64,000 nt of DNA from Nyssa sinensis (GCA_008638375.1 CM018049.1:1784001-1848000), one strand, 5' to 3'; counted from the first letter of the stretch, positions 1 to 12,143 are shown. The notes: generated by a model from the sequence alone, not told the origin. Numbers and translations: made by a program.

Positions 1-1046
1 CTCAGTTATATAGATCGAAACAACTGAAAACAGTAGGCATGCTTGAGGGAAAAAAATTTCAGAAAAATTTGGTGTTTACCTCTCAAGCAGTTAGCCTTCC
101 TTGCTCATCCATGGCTCAGTTCAGATCTTGGCACCTCGGTCCTCAGTTCCTTTCTCTTGGTACATCTTTATAGAACACCATCATGTATAGACCATGGACA
201 TACACAGCTTTCTCACAATGGTTTCTCACACATAAGCTCACTTGATCTCACATGGTTTCTCTCTCTTAACAGATCAGTTCTCACACAGTTTTCTGATTTT
301 TGAATATTCAGCTCACACACTTGGTGTTATAGAGATCTCCAAGCTCATTTGTATATTAGTGCACACTTATACACATGCATAATCATACATGTAGGGTCTA
401 GGTCTAATTGTAGACACTTGAGATGTGATGATGAGGCGTGTAGGGGTTTAGGTCATGATGGAGGTTTTGCATGTAACCTCATTGGTCAGTTTGGGAGGTG
501 GCCCCACCAGAATTCTGGGTTATATACCTTTCATTGTATATTTGTACACAAAGACAATAGTAGCCCAGTTGGTCATTTTTGGATGAGGTTTCTTTTCACT
601 CAAAGGTCAAGGGTTCAATTCCCTTGGCCTCCCATTTGGCCATTTTTCCCATATTTTCGGTTAAGGCCACGTTTGGTTGCGCAGAAATTCAGTTTCAGTA
701 TTTCCTTCATAACTTTCATTCCGTAACTCCTTTTTCGACACAGTTTGTTCCGGGAGTTTCATATTTCAATCATCTTCAGTGTCAGAGGTTCCGTGTCATT
801 TATTAAACATTCGGGATTTTCGGGTTAGCTAATTCGGATTTCGTTAGTGTTAAAGCGGTGTTATTTCGTCGAATTAATCAGTAATTGGGTTCGGGTATTT
901 TACCCTTTTCCTCCAGACATATTTAATTATTTTATCGGTCTATCATGACCGCCAGGATTATGATTAATTCCCTAGATCATTCTATAAGCCAGTATTAATT
1001 AATAATTAATAACTAATTATTAATTACGCAAAGTCGGGGTGTTACA
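1..1046 (-). mobile_element. LTR J, partial, minus strand (same family as solo LTR E)
   Basis: The plus strand ends in GGGGTGTTACA at 1046, the reverse complement of the TGTAACACCCC start typical of these LTRs. Read on the minus strand, the first ~200 bases follow the same course as the start of LTR E at 6068: an AT-rich TAATTAATAATTA stretch, then GGGAATTAA and GATAGACCGATAAAA. No polypurine tract follows at 1047, so this is the outer (5') edge of an LTR. It is either a solo LTR or the 5' LTR of an element lying off the left edge. No coding frame is convincing here. Confidence 0.75.
555..633 (+). other. tRNA-like (SINE-head-like) block in LTR J, antisense to the LTR
   Basis: An A-box-like TAGCCCAGTTGG lies at about 561-572 and a B-box-like GGGTTCAATTCCC at about 611-623, followed by TTGGCCTCCC. 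Spacing is tRNA-like but the arms do not fold into a complete cloverleaf by eye, so it is called tRNA-derived rather than a tRNA gene. It sits about 415-490 bases from the LTR 5' end. Confidence 0.55.
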
Positions 1047-2108
1047 TATTGAGTAGACCCTCCACTTGCTATAGATTGTCCTTTTGCAAGTATGGTGGGC
1101 GCTTTTTGCTATTAATATAATAGACTAAGCATAGCGTAGTCTTAGTTCTCCCACGTGTCCAGGTCTTGGGTATGTTATATATTTGAGGATCTGTATTAAA
1201 CCATTTATATTATCTTGGCATGTACAATTATACTCTGATGATGGGATTTTATTAACTAATGATATAGCGTGCAATTTAATATTTAAATTATTCAATGTTT
1301 ATGATCTTATAGTGGGGGAAACGGCTTACGAGCCACTGCCCTCAGTCGCGAGCTCTTAATCCACATAGGATGGGTTACAGGTCATGACATAAATGCCCTC
1401 CTATGGGCAAAATGTCGAAAATGCTCTCTATGGGAGAATCGACCAAAATGCCCTCTATAAGAAAAATGCCAAAAATGCCCTCTATGGGTGAAATGACCAA
1501 AATATCCTTTATAGGCAAAATGACAGAAAATGCCCTCTATGAGCAAAATGATGCAAAAGCCCTATACGTGTAAAATTTTAGAAATGCCCTTTATGGACAA
1601 ATGTGCTATATATATATATATATATATATAGATGGTGTTCTAGATATATTACATGCATGAGTCATATATCCATATGACGTGTGTGAGTGTGGTGTAAACA
1701 TGTGTGTATGTGTCATGTGCTGGGGATATATACCAACCGATTGAGTTGGGTGTGGGTTATGTATGTGTGTCGTGCATGTGTGATTGTGTGTAGAGGGGAG
1801 GGTAAGGTAGAAAGAGAAGAGGAAGAAGAAAGAGAAAGTAGAGGAAGAAAAAGGAAGCCAGAACAACACTGCTATAAGAAAGCTAAGGTAGGTAAGGATT
1901 ACAACTCGAAGCTTTATTGAGGTCTTGATTTACTCTACTAAATTTTGATATTAAATGCAAAGGAAAATAATAAGAAAAAGGGTGAATTGCTATTGATAAA
2001 CCTTGGGGTTCAAACTGGGTTTACAAAACTTTAAGTAAAACCTCCAACTAATCATAAGGCCAAAAAGTATACTAAAAATGGTGAAGATAGGAAAAAATAG
2101 AGGGTGAT
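1047..2108. other. unassigned DNA between LTR J and LTR K
   Basis: No gene is supported. The stretch holds a minisatellite (1390-1602), a TA run (1609-1630), GT-rich sequence (1680-1790) and a purine-rich GA segment (1795-1860). The purine tract resembles the GA-rich blocks in the LTRs, so part may be an old LTR, but neither terminus was found. Confidence 0.4.
1390..1602. repeat. minisatellite, ~28-32 bp unit, about 7 copies
   Basis: Imperfect direct repeats of a unit close to AAAATGCCCTCTATGGGC plus a variable AAAATGAC-type tail. Copies begin near 1390, 1420, 1448, 1478, 1508, 1538 and 1585 and are diverged by several substitutions each. Confidence 0.75.
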
Positions 2109-3871
2109 TGTCACGACCTGCAACCATCAGACCCGGCCCTTTCGCCGAACCAGACCTGATCATCCTGTTACACTATCATCAGTGCAACTAATATGTAACC
2201 ACATACATTATCATATATAAACATAGCGGAAAACAATAAAGAAAAAGGGTTACATGTACGTATCATTCTACTAATACAAAATACAGCCTGTAAAATTTTT
2301 AATACATCATCTCGTTCCCAGGACGTGAATACACAAGAGTGCTACAAGACTGCATTATTATTACCATTACTTGCCAAAAATGTCCAAGTTATAGTCGCAA
2401 CCTCCAAGATTACTACATGTAAAGGTCAGGATATTACTTACCTTCTACTATTCCCTGAGAAGTCAAGCTGCCTTTCCCTTTCCTTTTGATGCTCTTGTCA
2501 TTCGAAAGGTATTACTTAGTTTATAATCGAAATCAGTCTTTGCTATGTATCAAAATATATCTCATGGCTATACATATTTTATTTGTTAATTTGGACCCCG
2601 TCATCTAGTCCAGAACTTCCAATAAAATTAGTTTAGGCTTTTACAGATTTCAATTTGGACTCTTGGACTAAAAAGGGCAAAATGGTCATTTTGTACTTTT
2701 ACATGTCTTTTATTTTTGGGAACTATTTTCATAATTTAGAATTTACCATTGAGTTCGCAATGCCCGAGATAATAAAAATTGACTATTCGTTTGTCTCGTT
2801 TGGAGTCCGTTTAACCCACATTTGACTTAGGGATAATTTAGTAATTTTCCTATTTAAATATTATTAAATTAATATTAAATTAATTTACTGTTGGGCGTCA
2901 ATATAATTCTTCATAACTGTTGGGCTCTAGTTTGAATTTCCTAAAGTTCTGGGTCAAATTCAAAATTACACATTTCCTATTCTAATTTAGGATAGCCAAA
3001 CAATGGCTTATTCTCTGAACTGGAATAAGGTTATCCCCAAACCTATTCCAATTTATTACACCCACATCCAAACACCCCAATTTCAATTTCAAATTCAATT
3101 TTCCCTTTAACCAAAACGCTACTATTTCCCTTGGGTTTTTTGCGTGTGGGTCAGGTTTGACCCTAAACCCGAACCAAGCCCTGACCCGATAACCTAATAG
3201 TGTTCTTCTTCCCCAGTGAACATTCTAGCACCTTCTCCGGCACCAACCACTTTTTCGACCACTGTTTCACCCTAAGACAAATAAGGTTCTCTTCTACATT
3301 TCATGAGGATGACAGTCCAACCCTCGGTTTTCCAAATCACTTCACCCAACTTCACGAATAATGAAAAATCAGTGGATCTCCGGTGAGAATCCGATTTTCC
3401 AACCACCTTGAAACTTCATAATTCGAGGCATTTCACTCACTGTTTCGAGCCCAAATCACCTCAAATCAAAATCTAAATAAATTCTTAACGTCTCTACATC
3501 ATTTAAACAAGCTTTCATGTATTCTTTCACAAAATTTGGTCTCTTTTCTAAAACCTGCAACTACGGTGTTCTCACTTATTTCTCAAGCAGTTCAACTAAT
3601 TCCTTTTGCAAAATAAACTATATTTCATGCTCTGTAAGTCCTTCTATCTAGAATTAAACAACATGCTTGAAACTCAAAGAAAGAGAAATAATTCTCACTT
3701 ACCGTACTGAGCTTTCGGCTCGCAGTTTCCCCCTTCTTTTCTTTATTTTTCTTCCTTGTTCCTTCTCTAAATCTTAAAGCTTCAATATCCAACTCTCAGC
3801 TTATCCCTTTTTCTTCTGTTTTTCTGAATTTCTCTAAACCCACAACGCATTTATATAGGTAATTTGCACCG

Positions 3872-3873
<2 letters not shown>

Positions 3874-3926
<53 letters not shown>
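3874..3926. repeat. CT microsatellite in LTR K
   Basis: About 26 CT dinucleotides with one TTT interruption. LTRs B, H, A and M have a CT/GA tract in a comparable place. Confidence 0.9.
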
Positions 3927-4027
3927 CTTCTCTTTTCATTTCTTCTCAATTCTTCTTCAAAGTTCCATAAGCTTCTCAATGCTTCTATTTACTTCCAGTG
4001 ATTCTAATTTCTCCTTTCTTTTTTTAC

Positions 4028-4203
4028 TTATATATATATATAATCATAACCGTATATATATATATTATCTATCTATATATATATATCATATAGATATATA
4101 TATATATACACATACATAATTTTATGCCACATAATTATTTGTATTTATATATATATGTATGTATATTTAAATACACATATATATATATACATATATATAT
4201 ATG
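4028..4203. repeat. TA-rich simple sequence in LTR K
   Basis: Interrupted TATATA runs with CACATA interspersed; low complexity with no coding signal. Confidence 0.85.
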
Positions 4204-4740
4204 CACTCACGTGCACATTTTTTTGTAAAATTCGGGCTTCGTCGTTTTATTTTATTCGAATACCGGGAATAATTTGCTAAATTAAGTTAATTTAATTATG
4301 TTATTTTATATTATATATTTATTTAATCACTATTTTAATAAAGTGACATAGTGACACAGTGGCTCACATGTGAGGGTTAAAACTGTCACGACCCGAAACC
4401 CACCTTATGCGGATCTCGTGTCGCGGGGCCGACCCGAAGGCCGTCCCTACTTTTTCCATTCCTGTATCATAGTACTAATATGCAAAGTACTAAAACCTCA
4501 AAACAATTATAGCAGAAGTCTTATCAGTAATAGTACATCAGCGGAAGTCTTTCAATACACAATGTTAGCGGAAGTCTTTACAAGATATAATATGGTTCTA
4601 CATAAACAAAATAAGAACCAAACGTAACCAGCACCCGAGGGTGGTGAATACATGGGAGAACTAAAACATAGACTGATACGTTTCCTCAAAATGTCCTCCT
4701 ATGCTTTCAGACTCCTACTGGGGTCTTGTAACATCATCAC

Positions 4741-5799
4741 CTGAAATGGGGGTAAATGGGGTGGAATGAGCTACGAGAGCTCAGCAAGTAAAAACAGATC
4801 TTCGACACTGGTATCGATAAGATACAAATCCATGAATAAGATTATGATAGCCAATCATAAGAAAAGAGATGCTGTGATAGCCAATGAGAACAGTTGCCTT
4901 AATGGCCAATGAATCATAGGTCACAATGTTCAATTAGGAGTAATGGATACAACATCAACATGAATCTCTCAACAACAATATAACAACAAGAAGTACTGCC
5001 ACAATAAACCGATCACGATGAATTCAATGAAGAGTGTCTTCTCAGTTTAAGATAAGTCATAAGGAATAGTGTCATTCAATAACGTAATCATATCAATTCT
5101 TAAGAGATGCATTTACTCTGTTCTCAGGGTAAAATGCCAATGTAAATGTAAATGAAATGCCAATGGAAATGCAATGAAAATGCCAATATTCATGCCAGTC
5201 AATTGCCGGTGGAAAGCCTTCGAGGAATTCATTCCTGCCACCTGTCCATTCATGTACTTGACCCTTAGGTCTCCACTCAAGTCAGAAAGCATCGGATGGA
5301 TATTGTGACTGAGCACAAATCCCGTATTCATAACATATCATGATTATTCATAATTCCATAGAAGTATAAAATGGAATATCACATATTTAATGAAGACATA
5401 GCAATAAGCCTTTCAAGGCATGGTTCACAATAAAGACATAGCAGTAAGCCTTTTAAGGCATGGTTCAACATGATAACAACGACATAGCAGTCAATCAATG
5501 TCCACAAGATAGAACAATATCGCATTGTGGATAGCAATAACGTGAGGTACTTGATTATTCATAATTCCATAGAAGTATAAAATGGAATATCATAGATTCA
5601 ATGAAAGCATAACAGTAAGCCTTTCAAGGCATGGTTTAACATGAAGTAATGATACCGTAGTAAATCAAGGTCCACAAGATAGAACAATATCACATTGTGG
5701 ATAGCAATAGCATGAGGTACTTTCAAGAGTACAAGTTTGGCAGTAAGAGAATAACTTGGCTTGGAAACACCATATGGAAGAGAAAGGGAATTTACTTAC
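4741..5799 (-). other. predicted LTR intron in solo LTR F
   Basis: On the minus strand the donor is AG|GTAAGTAAA at 5799-5798 and the acceptor CATTTCAG|GTGATG at 4742-4741. Upstream, an exon-2-like segment lies right of 5800, after an AG near 5865, with AAAGGCAAGGG. Predicted from motif conservation only. Confidence 0.5.
5341..5720. repeat. imperfect tandem duplication in LTR F (210 + 170 bp)
   Basis: Unit 1 (5341-5550) and unit 2 (5551-5720) both run from TGATTATTCATAATTCC to GCATTGTGG or ACATTGTGG, then AGGTAC. Unit 1 also holds an internal repeat of the AAGCCTTTCAAGGCATGG block. Both lie within the predicted intron. Confidence 0.85.
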
Positions 5800-6484
5800 C
5801 TCTATCGTGATTCTATATCAGAAATCCGCAAGTCTACCCTTGCCTTTGGAGTTTCCTATATATCAGTGAATACGTTTTAGAATAGATTCTATTCATCAAA
5901 TTTTATGCCTTTCCATCATAAGTATTTCAAATACTAATTTAGACTTTACCATTGAGTCCGGAATGCCAAAAAAATTCGGTTTAGGCTTTCGCGGAATTCC
6001 ATTTGGACATTTGTACTAAAAAGGGCAAAATGGTCATTTTGCACTTTTACGGTATTTTATCCCTCGGTGTAACACCCCGATCCTGTATAATTAATAATTA
6101 AATATTAATTATTAATTAATACCGGCTCAGAGAATAATCAAGGGAATTAACCCTAATCTCCCGACGGTCAAGATAGACCGATAAAACAATTAAAACATGT
6201 TCGAGAATAGGGTACAATACTCGAACCTAATTACCAATTAATTAGGTGAAATAATGTCAATTTAACACTGACGGAATTCGCATTAATTAACCACAGGAAA
6301 TCCCGAATGACTAATAAATGACACGGAACCTCTGACACTGTAGATAACTGAAATATGAAACTCTCGGAACAAACCGCATCGAAAAAGGAGTTACGGAATG
6401 AAAGTTATGTGGCAAACATCAAAAACTGAATTAATGTGCAGCCAAACAGGGCCTTAGCCCAAAATGGTGAAAAAAGGGGCAAAT

Positions 6485-6565
6485 GGGAGGCCAGGGGAAT
6501 TGAACCCTTGACCTTTGAGAGGGAAGTATCTTCACTCAAAAAGTTACCAACTAGGCTGCAGACCA
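6485..6565 (-). other. tRNA-like block in LTR E, antisense to the LTR
   Basis: On the minus strand a GCAGCCTAGTTGGTAAC A-box-like segment (about 6543-6559) is followed by GGGTTCAATTCCCC (about 6494-6508) and TGGCCTCCC. It lies about 420-500 bases from the LTR 5' end. CCAAACAGGGCCTTA stands just beyond it. Confidence 0.55.
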
Positions 6566-8214
6566 CTTTGTGTATATATGCATCAAGATATGTATTTAAA
6601 CACTGAATTGCCCCAAGCTGCCACCCAAATTGGCCAATGGCCTTGCATGCAAACCCCATATGATTGGCTTGCATCAGCCCACATCAGCCCTATAATTCCA
6701 CTGATTCTCTGATATATACATCCATATATAGAGATGTATATGTATAGGTATGTATATTAATATATATGTATGTACTTACCTAGGGACCTTTAAATATGAG
6801 CTATTGTGAAAGAAATTGGAACTGTTATGGAGGGTGGACAGGTCCGTTAGAGACTTAGAGGAACACCATTGTAAGCTGCATGTGTGTGTGTCCATGGCTT
6901 GCATGTGTATGCAAGTGTGTGTGTGCATGTGAGGGATGATGTGTCTTCATGAGATGCACAAGAAGGAAAGGGGACTGAGGAACTGAACAACACTGTGTGA
7001 CCGGACTGGGGCAACACACAGGCCACACCGAGCCATGAGAGGGAGGAACAGTGATCGTCCAAGAGGTATAACCCTTTTAAAACTGAGAAGTTTTTCTGTT
7101 TGAGTTCGATACTGTTTTGATGGTTTGGATCTGTATAAACTACACATATAGACTACTGAGAGACTTTAGAACTGTTCTAAATTAATTGGGAGGGTCGAAT
7201 AGGGTAGAAACACCCAAAACCCATAAACAGCCACCATGGATGGACCTTGAGTTGCAGGTCTGATTCGACCTCAACCAAACGACTTCCTACATGCACAGAA
7301 CTGATCTAGACACTGAGAGGGTTTCAAATATCATCACCCGCAACCCAAAATCGCATGGGTAGACCCTCAAAACCGAACCTATAGGTCTCGGCCATGGAAC
7401 CCAAAATGTGAAATAGGCTTTTAAACTGAAAATAAACAATGGGGAATTTAAGCCCCTGTTCTAAGGGTCACAAAGAACCAAACCGTGTGCGATTTGGTTG
7501 AGGAACAAGGCCACACGGCCGAACTGAAATAATGCGCAATAATCTGTTCTACCGAGCTTAATCCTTGGATTCGAGGCACCAAATCGATGCCAAGTTGTTG
7601 GAATCACTCCTAGGGACAATTTGGAACCAAGACATGTGGAAATCCGTGCTTGAAATGGCACGAAAATGGAGCAAAAACCGGACCTGCACTTACGGCAACA
7701 GCGCCCTGCGCGTTGGAGAAGATGGAGTTGACTCGCCAACTCGTTCGAGTTGGGCCGAGTCGACTCATACACATGTCGCCTGAAGACCGTGCCACTGTTT
7801 TAACAAAACTGCACCGTTTTGGTGTTGGGGTGTTAAATTTAAAATCTGATCCTACCTGTTTGGTTACGGGTTTTAAAAATTAAAATAGGGGAAATTGGAA
7901 TAAGCTATCCATGAATTAAGGGCCAATTAGGGGATAACAGGAATATTTAATTCCGGTTCACTGAGGGTTAGTGAACCGGTTGGTTCACTGGAGTTCTGGA
8001 CCGGTTCAAATTTTGAACCTAAAACCCAAGGGGTTTGAACCCTAATTTAATGAAATTATATTTTGACCCTGAAACTTTCTGAAAATTACGGATCTGCCCC
8101 AACAGTTCTGAATATTGCACAGTGGCCCAGATTTTGGGAAAATTATACATTTAAGCTCTGCCAAATTAATTAAATAATAAAATAATTATTTTATTATTTT
8201 ATTAAATAGGTAAA

Positions 8215-8700
8215 ATTACAATTTTACCCCTGGACATTAAATATGTCAAACGGAGTCCAAATAAATTAAATAAATAGTGTATTTTCACTATTTCAAGCAT
8301 TCTGGACTCAATGGTATAGTCCGATTTTGGAAATACAGTCCCGAAAAATACAGACCCGTCAGTGATAAATGACCGAACTGCCCCTGATGGTACCCAGACC
8401 CAAATAAAAATATCAGATAGCCTATTTTGACTATCTCGGGCATTCTGAACTCAACGGTGAGGTCCGTTTAATGAACCGAGGTCCCGAAAAATACAGACAC
8501 GTAAGTGTAAATGACCGAGTTACCCTTAATGATACCTAGGGCCGATTAAACATAACAGATAGTCCAATTTCACTATGTTGGGCGCTCTGGACCCAATGGT
8601 GAGGTCCATTTTATGAACTGACGTGCCGAAAAATACGACACATGAAATTACCAAATTACCCCTGATACCGTACGAGACCTAAACAAAGTCCGATTGGGAC
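8215..8700 (+). repeat. ~140-bp LTR subrepeats in LTR E (first three units)
   Basis: Cores of the form GGACTCAATGGTNNNGTCCG recur near 8302, 8441 and 8585. Each is followed by CCCGAAAAATACAGAC and a TGACCNNAYTRCCCCTGAT segment. Two further units follow the element A insertion, near 20645 and 20780. Confidence 0.75.
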
Positions 8701-9020
8701 GAAACTGTAATACCCCAATTTCGTAACTGACATGTTTTGTATATGAGAAAACTGTTTTGGGAATGAAATGTCAGGTTTAGCTAATTTAATGCCTATTTTT
8801 AATAGCGATAAAACTCGAATTAGCTAATTATGGGAAACTCGAGAAAATAAAAATTGACATTGAACCTTGGTCAATGGAAGATATTCTGAGTAGGAAGTGA
8901 CAGGAAGAAACTGCACTGAAAAAGGAGTTACAGATTGGGAGTTAATGCCAAAACAGTGAAACTGGAATTTAGCGACAACCAAACAGGGCCTTAACCAGAA
9001 AATAAGAGAAAATGGTCACT

Positions 9021-9105
9021 TGGGAGGCCAAGGGGAATTGAACCCTTGACCTACCAAGGTAAGCTACTTTGTCTCAAAAAGTTACCAACTAGGCTGTTGG
9101 TTACT
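9021..9105 (-). other. tRNA-like block in 5' LTR of A, antisense
   Basis: On the minus strand, CAGCCTAGTTGGTAAC (A-box-like, 9081-9096) is followed by GGGTTCAATTCCCC (B-box-like, 9032-9045) and TTGGCCTCCCA. It lies about 315-400 bases from the LTR start. Confidence 0.55.
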
Positions 9106-10360
9106 TTGTGCATAAATACAGCAATATATGTATATAACCTATAATCTGCTCAAGCCACCACCCAAATTGGCCAATGGCCTTGCATGCAATCCCTTCATCA
9201 TAGCCCTCCATCACCTCCATCAAGTCAGCAGTCACAAACCCACTAAGGGTAGAGATACACTCATATGTGTATAGCCCTATATGTACATATATATACATAA
9301 CTTGCATCAGATTCTCTCTTTAGAGAATTCTGAAATTCTAAAACTGAGTCATACGTGAGGGATTGAGAGAGAGTGAGGGTGAAGTGTGGAGAGAGAGAGA
9401 GAGAAGGGAGATTGTGCATGCAAGTGAGAGAGGAAATTGGCAATTGAAGTAAAGGCTTGAGGATTTCATGCATGACCTGAGGAACTTGAGGACACTGTGA
9501 GAGGTCTGGGTCGAGCCATAACCGAGAGGGACAGCACTGTGAAGGTAGAAATTCTAAATTATCTTCAATTCTTGTTTTGTAGATTTTGAATTATTTTTGA
9601 TGAGTTGCTACGGATATAGACTACATGCATGCCTCATTATGGACTCTAGGAACTGTTTTGAGTGTATAGCATGGCTTAGAGGTCTCGGATAGGTCAAAAC
9701 CCATGAAACCCGAGACCAACCTCCATTGATGAACCTTGGAAAACCCAGGTCTGAATCGACCATAACAGTTCAGAGTTTTGAGTGTCAAGGCCTGAAATAG
9801 ACCCCAAGAGGATCTCAAATATGTACCTACGCGACCTCGAGACTCACTGTAGCCCCACGAAATTGGAAATAAACATACGGGTTTAAAATCCAATCCGTTA
9901 AAAACTCGAGACTAAACTGAAATATAAATATAGGGTTTTGATCCTTATGATTTGTAGGTCACGTAGCTTCAAACCACACATGAAATGGTTGAGAAATGAG
10001 GGTGCTAGATCGAGTTGCAGGTCACGGTTACTCTCTTGAAAACAGAACTTGTTGGGTTGTTTTGATGCCCAAAACCGATGCCAAAGTGTTGGTGTGACCC
10101 TCAGGAGTCGATACCACCCCAAAACAGCAAGAAACCGTACCCTAAAACTCACGAAATAGAAGCTAAAAATCTACAGAAAATAGGGCAACACCGAGTCAGT
10201 TTGTGGAGAAGACGGAGTTGACTCGGCTGAGTCGACCGAGTCGATCGAGTCGAGATGAGTTGGGCCGAGCCAACTCGGACACGTGTCTGTCCCAGGGACT
10301 GCCACTGCATTAATAAAGCTACGTCGTTTTGAATAAATAGTTTTTAAATTATTTGAGGGC

Positions 10361-10379
10361 TGACGTCATCGTGACGTCA
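10361..10379 (+). promoter_or_regulatory. paired TGACGTCA sites in 5' LTR of A
   Basis: TGACGTCA-TCG-TGACGTCA: two perfect 8-bp palindromes with centres 11 bp apart, one helical turn. TGACGTCA is the established core bound by plant TGA/CRE-type bZIP factors; use here is inferred. ACGTCGTTTTG lies about 40 bp upstream. Confidence 0.6.
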
Positions 10380-10599
10380 GCAATGTAATAGACCGGTCAG
10401 AACCGGACTGAACCGGACCGGTTCAGTTGTAAAGAGACTGAACCCTTTGGTTCAGTTTTGAACTTTTAAATATTTGCAAACTGACCCTCCACTGTTTGAC
10501 AGAATTACACTAAGGCCCAGATTTTGAAAATCTTATGCAATTATACCCCTGAAAAATTAATTAAAATAATAAAATAATTATTTAATTATTTTATTAAAA

Positions 10600-11165
10600 G
10601 GGAATAATTACCATATTGCCCCTGGACCCTAAACAAGTCAAACCAAGTCCGAATTTAATGATTGAATAGTGTAATCTTACTATTTCGGGCATTCCGGACT
10701 CAATGGTGGAGTCCGATTTGTGAAACCAAGTCCCGAAAAATACAGACATGTAAAGGGTAAATGACCATACTGCCCCTAATGACACATAGGGCCAAATCTT
10801 ACTGAAAGATAGTCCATTTTAACTATGTTGGACATTCCGGACTCAATGGTGAGGTCCGTGACTACAAATAAAGTACCGAAAAATACAACATATGAAATTA
10901 CCATAATACCCCTGACACTGTACAAGGCCTAAATGAAGTCCGATTAAAACGGAATTAATACCAGTAGTAGACCTGACACTTGTGAGACTGTATACATGAT
11001 TAGATGATGAATCCGAGACAGAAATTATGTGACGGCAAAAATGACCAAAATACCCCTGATATACCCGAACCCAGATTTAAAAGCCGAGAGGGTCTAAATT
11101 GACTTTCTTCGACCTTCCGAACTCAATGGTTAGGTCCATATTATGAAAATCAGAACCGATATATG
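10600..11165 (+). repeat. ~140-bp LTR subrepeats in 5' LTR of A
   Basis: GGACTCAATGGTGGAGTCCG near 10692, GGACTCAATGGTGAGGTCCG near 10838 and GAACTCAATGGTTAGGTCC near 11122, each in a longer unit with CCGAAAAATACA and an ACCNTANTRCCCCTGA segment. The second-to-third interval is about twice the first, so one core has decayed or been lost. Confidence 0.75.
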
Positions 11166-11312
11166 TGTGAAGATACTGAAAACCCTAAGCCAAATGCTTA
11201 AGAGGTAAGACCTAAGAACTAGCCACTATAAGTTAGTTCCATGAAACCCATCATAGGGTAGACTTACTCAGTCTAAGGTCATGAGTTGATAAATCTTTAT
11301 AAATTGTTTTAG

Positions 11313-11368
11313 GCTTAAAGAGAAAAAGAGGAAGGCTCCGTTCATAGCTTCAAACTCAAATATTGAAG
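11313..11368 (+). other. predicted small exon in 5' LTR of A (relic of LTR small-protein tail)
   Basis: Preceded by an acceptor TTGTTTTAG at 11312 and ended by the donor GAAG|GTGAGTAAC at 11369. It reads LKEKKRKAP in the frame matching the tail of the small protein in LTR M (LKEARGKAP). The upstream coding exon seen in LTRs B and M is not recognisable in A, so the small gene is broken here. Confidence 0.5.
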
Positions 11369-11712
11369 GTGAGTAACTTCTGACACTGTTTAAGTTACTG
11401 TTCCTTGATCTGCTAAATTGTTTCGAATACTATATGTTTTAAAGCAATTGTTTAAATGTATGCTTTTATCACCGATGACATGGTTTTTAGTTTCTCAAAT
11501 GATTAACTATACTTCTGATTGATATGCTAGTACTCTGAACCGTTTATCTGTTTTGATTTATTGAATTTGACTTGGATTTATTGAACTATTAATTCCAAAC
11601 TGATTTAATTACCCTGTGATTTAAGCAAAGATTGAATTCGAAACTCTTGCCTGGATATCTGTGTTACTCACTGGGCTTTTTAAAGCTCATTCCATTATTT
11701 TAATAATTTCAG
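11369..11712 (+). other. predicted LTR intron in 5' LTR of A
   Basis: 344 bp, donor GTGAGTAAC at 11369 and acceptor TAATTTCAG|G at 11712. TTACTCACTGGGCTTTTT.AAGCTCA, shared with LTRs B, C and E, lies 35-65 bases before the acceptor. Not tested by transcripts. Confidence 0.5.
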
Positions 11713-12143
11713 GGGAACCCTCAGATGGACAGGTTTAGCAGGTCCAGAACTTAGGGGGAAAAAGTTGGAGACCCCCAGATAGAATGATAACCCATTTTTG
11801 AGAATCTATATCATTTTTGTACTTTTGTGTAACTGAACAGACTATGACCTTTTGTAGTGAAACTGTTTTGTAATCTTGATTAAGATAGGTCTGACTATGA
11901 TATATCCTGAATGCTCTACCAAGTATACATGTATGCATTCTCATGTGAAATTTCCGCTGCTTAAACTATATATGTTGAATGCATTATGCTTGGGATTTAG
12001 ATCGGAATGGCCTTTGGTTAGGATTACCGTCGGGGTTTTGTTTTCAAAAAAAAAAAAACTGATAAAACCGATGGGTGCCTAACTGGCCTTTGCCACGTAC
12101 CCCAAATCCGCACAGGGTGGGTCTGGGGGATGTGACAAAAGAG

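Larger units (their letters stand above)
2109..4383 (-). mobile_element. LTR K, minus strand, left part
   Basis: It begins TGTCACGACC at 2109, the reverse complement of the GGTCGTGACA 3' end seen in other LTRs here. Shared internal modules are a splice-donor-like TTACTTACC (minus-strand donor at 2441-2440), the CCATTGAGT repeat core near 2748, a CT tract and TA-rich sequence. No LTR 5' end is reached before solo LTR F interrupts. The last bases, CATAGTGACACAGTGGC near 4345, look like a tRNA A box. The matching B-box half may be at 49478-49500 (see LTR L). Confidence 0.6.
4384..6067 (-). mobile_element. solo LTR F, left segment
   Basis: It starts TGTCACGACCCGAAACC at 4384 and is preceded by AAAAC (4379-4383). 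The same five bases follow its other end at 24766-24770, giving a perfect 5-bp target duplication. F is split by LTR E at 6067/22933; its own length is 1,684 + 1,833 = 3,517 bp. No internal domain, primer site or polypurine tract is present, so it is a solo LTR. It carries a predicted intron (4741-5799) and a tandem duplication (5341-5720). Confidence 0.88.
6068..8705 (+). mobile_element. solo LTR E, left segment
   Basis: It starts TGTAACACCCCGATCC at 6068 and resumes after element A at 20332, ending GGGATGTGACA at 22932. The flanks share TCGG (6064-6067 and 22933-22936); a fifth base may have mutated. Own length is about 5.2 kb, the longest LTR in the window, with no internal domain. It contains a tRNA-like block, GT-rich and GA-rich stretches, a CCATGGATGGACC block (7235) and ~140-bp repeats at 8215-8700. 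Short open frames here are not supported as genes. Confidence 0.85.
8706..12137 (+). repeat. 5' LTR of element A
   Basis: 3,432 bp, TGTAATACCCC to GGGATGTGACA. Module order: tRNA-like block in antisense (9021-9105), GA tract (9380-9406), tandem GAGTCGA motifs (10210-10255), paired TGACGTCA (10361-10379), CCGGTT inverted repeats (10392-10430), ~140-bp subrepeats (10600-11165), lysine-codon-rich exon (11313-11368), predicted intron (11369-11712) and a 13-A run near 12046. Confidence 0.96.

Noticed and set aside
555..633. Functional tRNA gene
   Set aside because: A and B boxes are present but no convincing acceptor stem or anticodon loop could be paired; the block recurs as part of LTRs.
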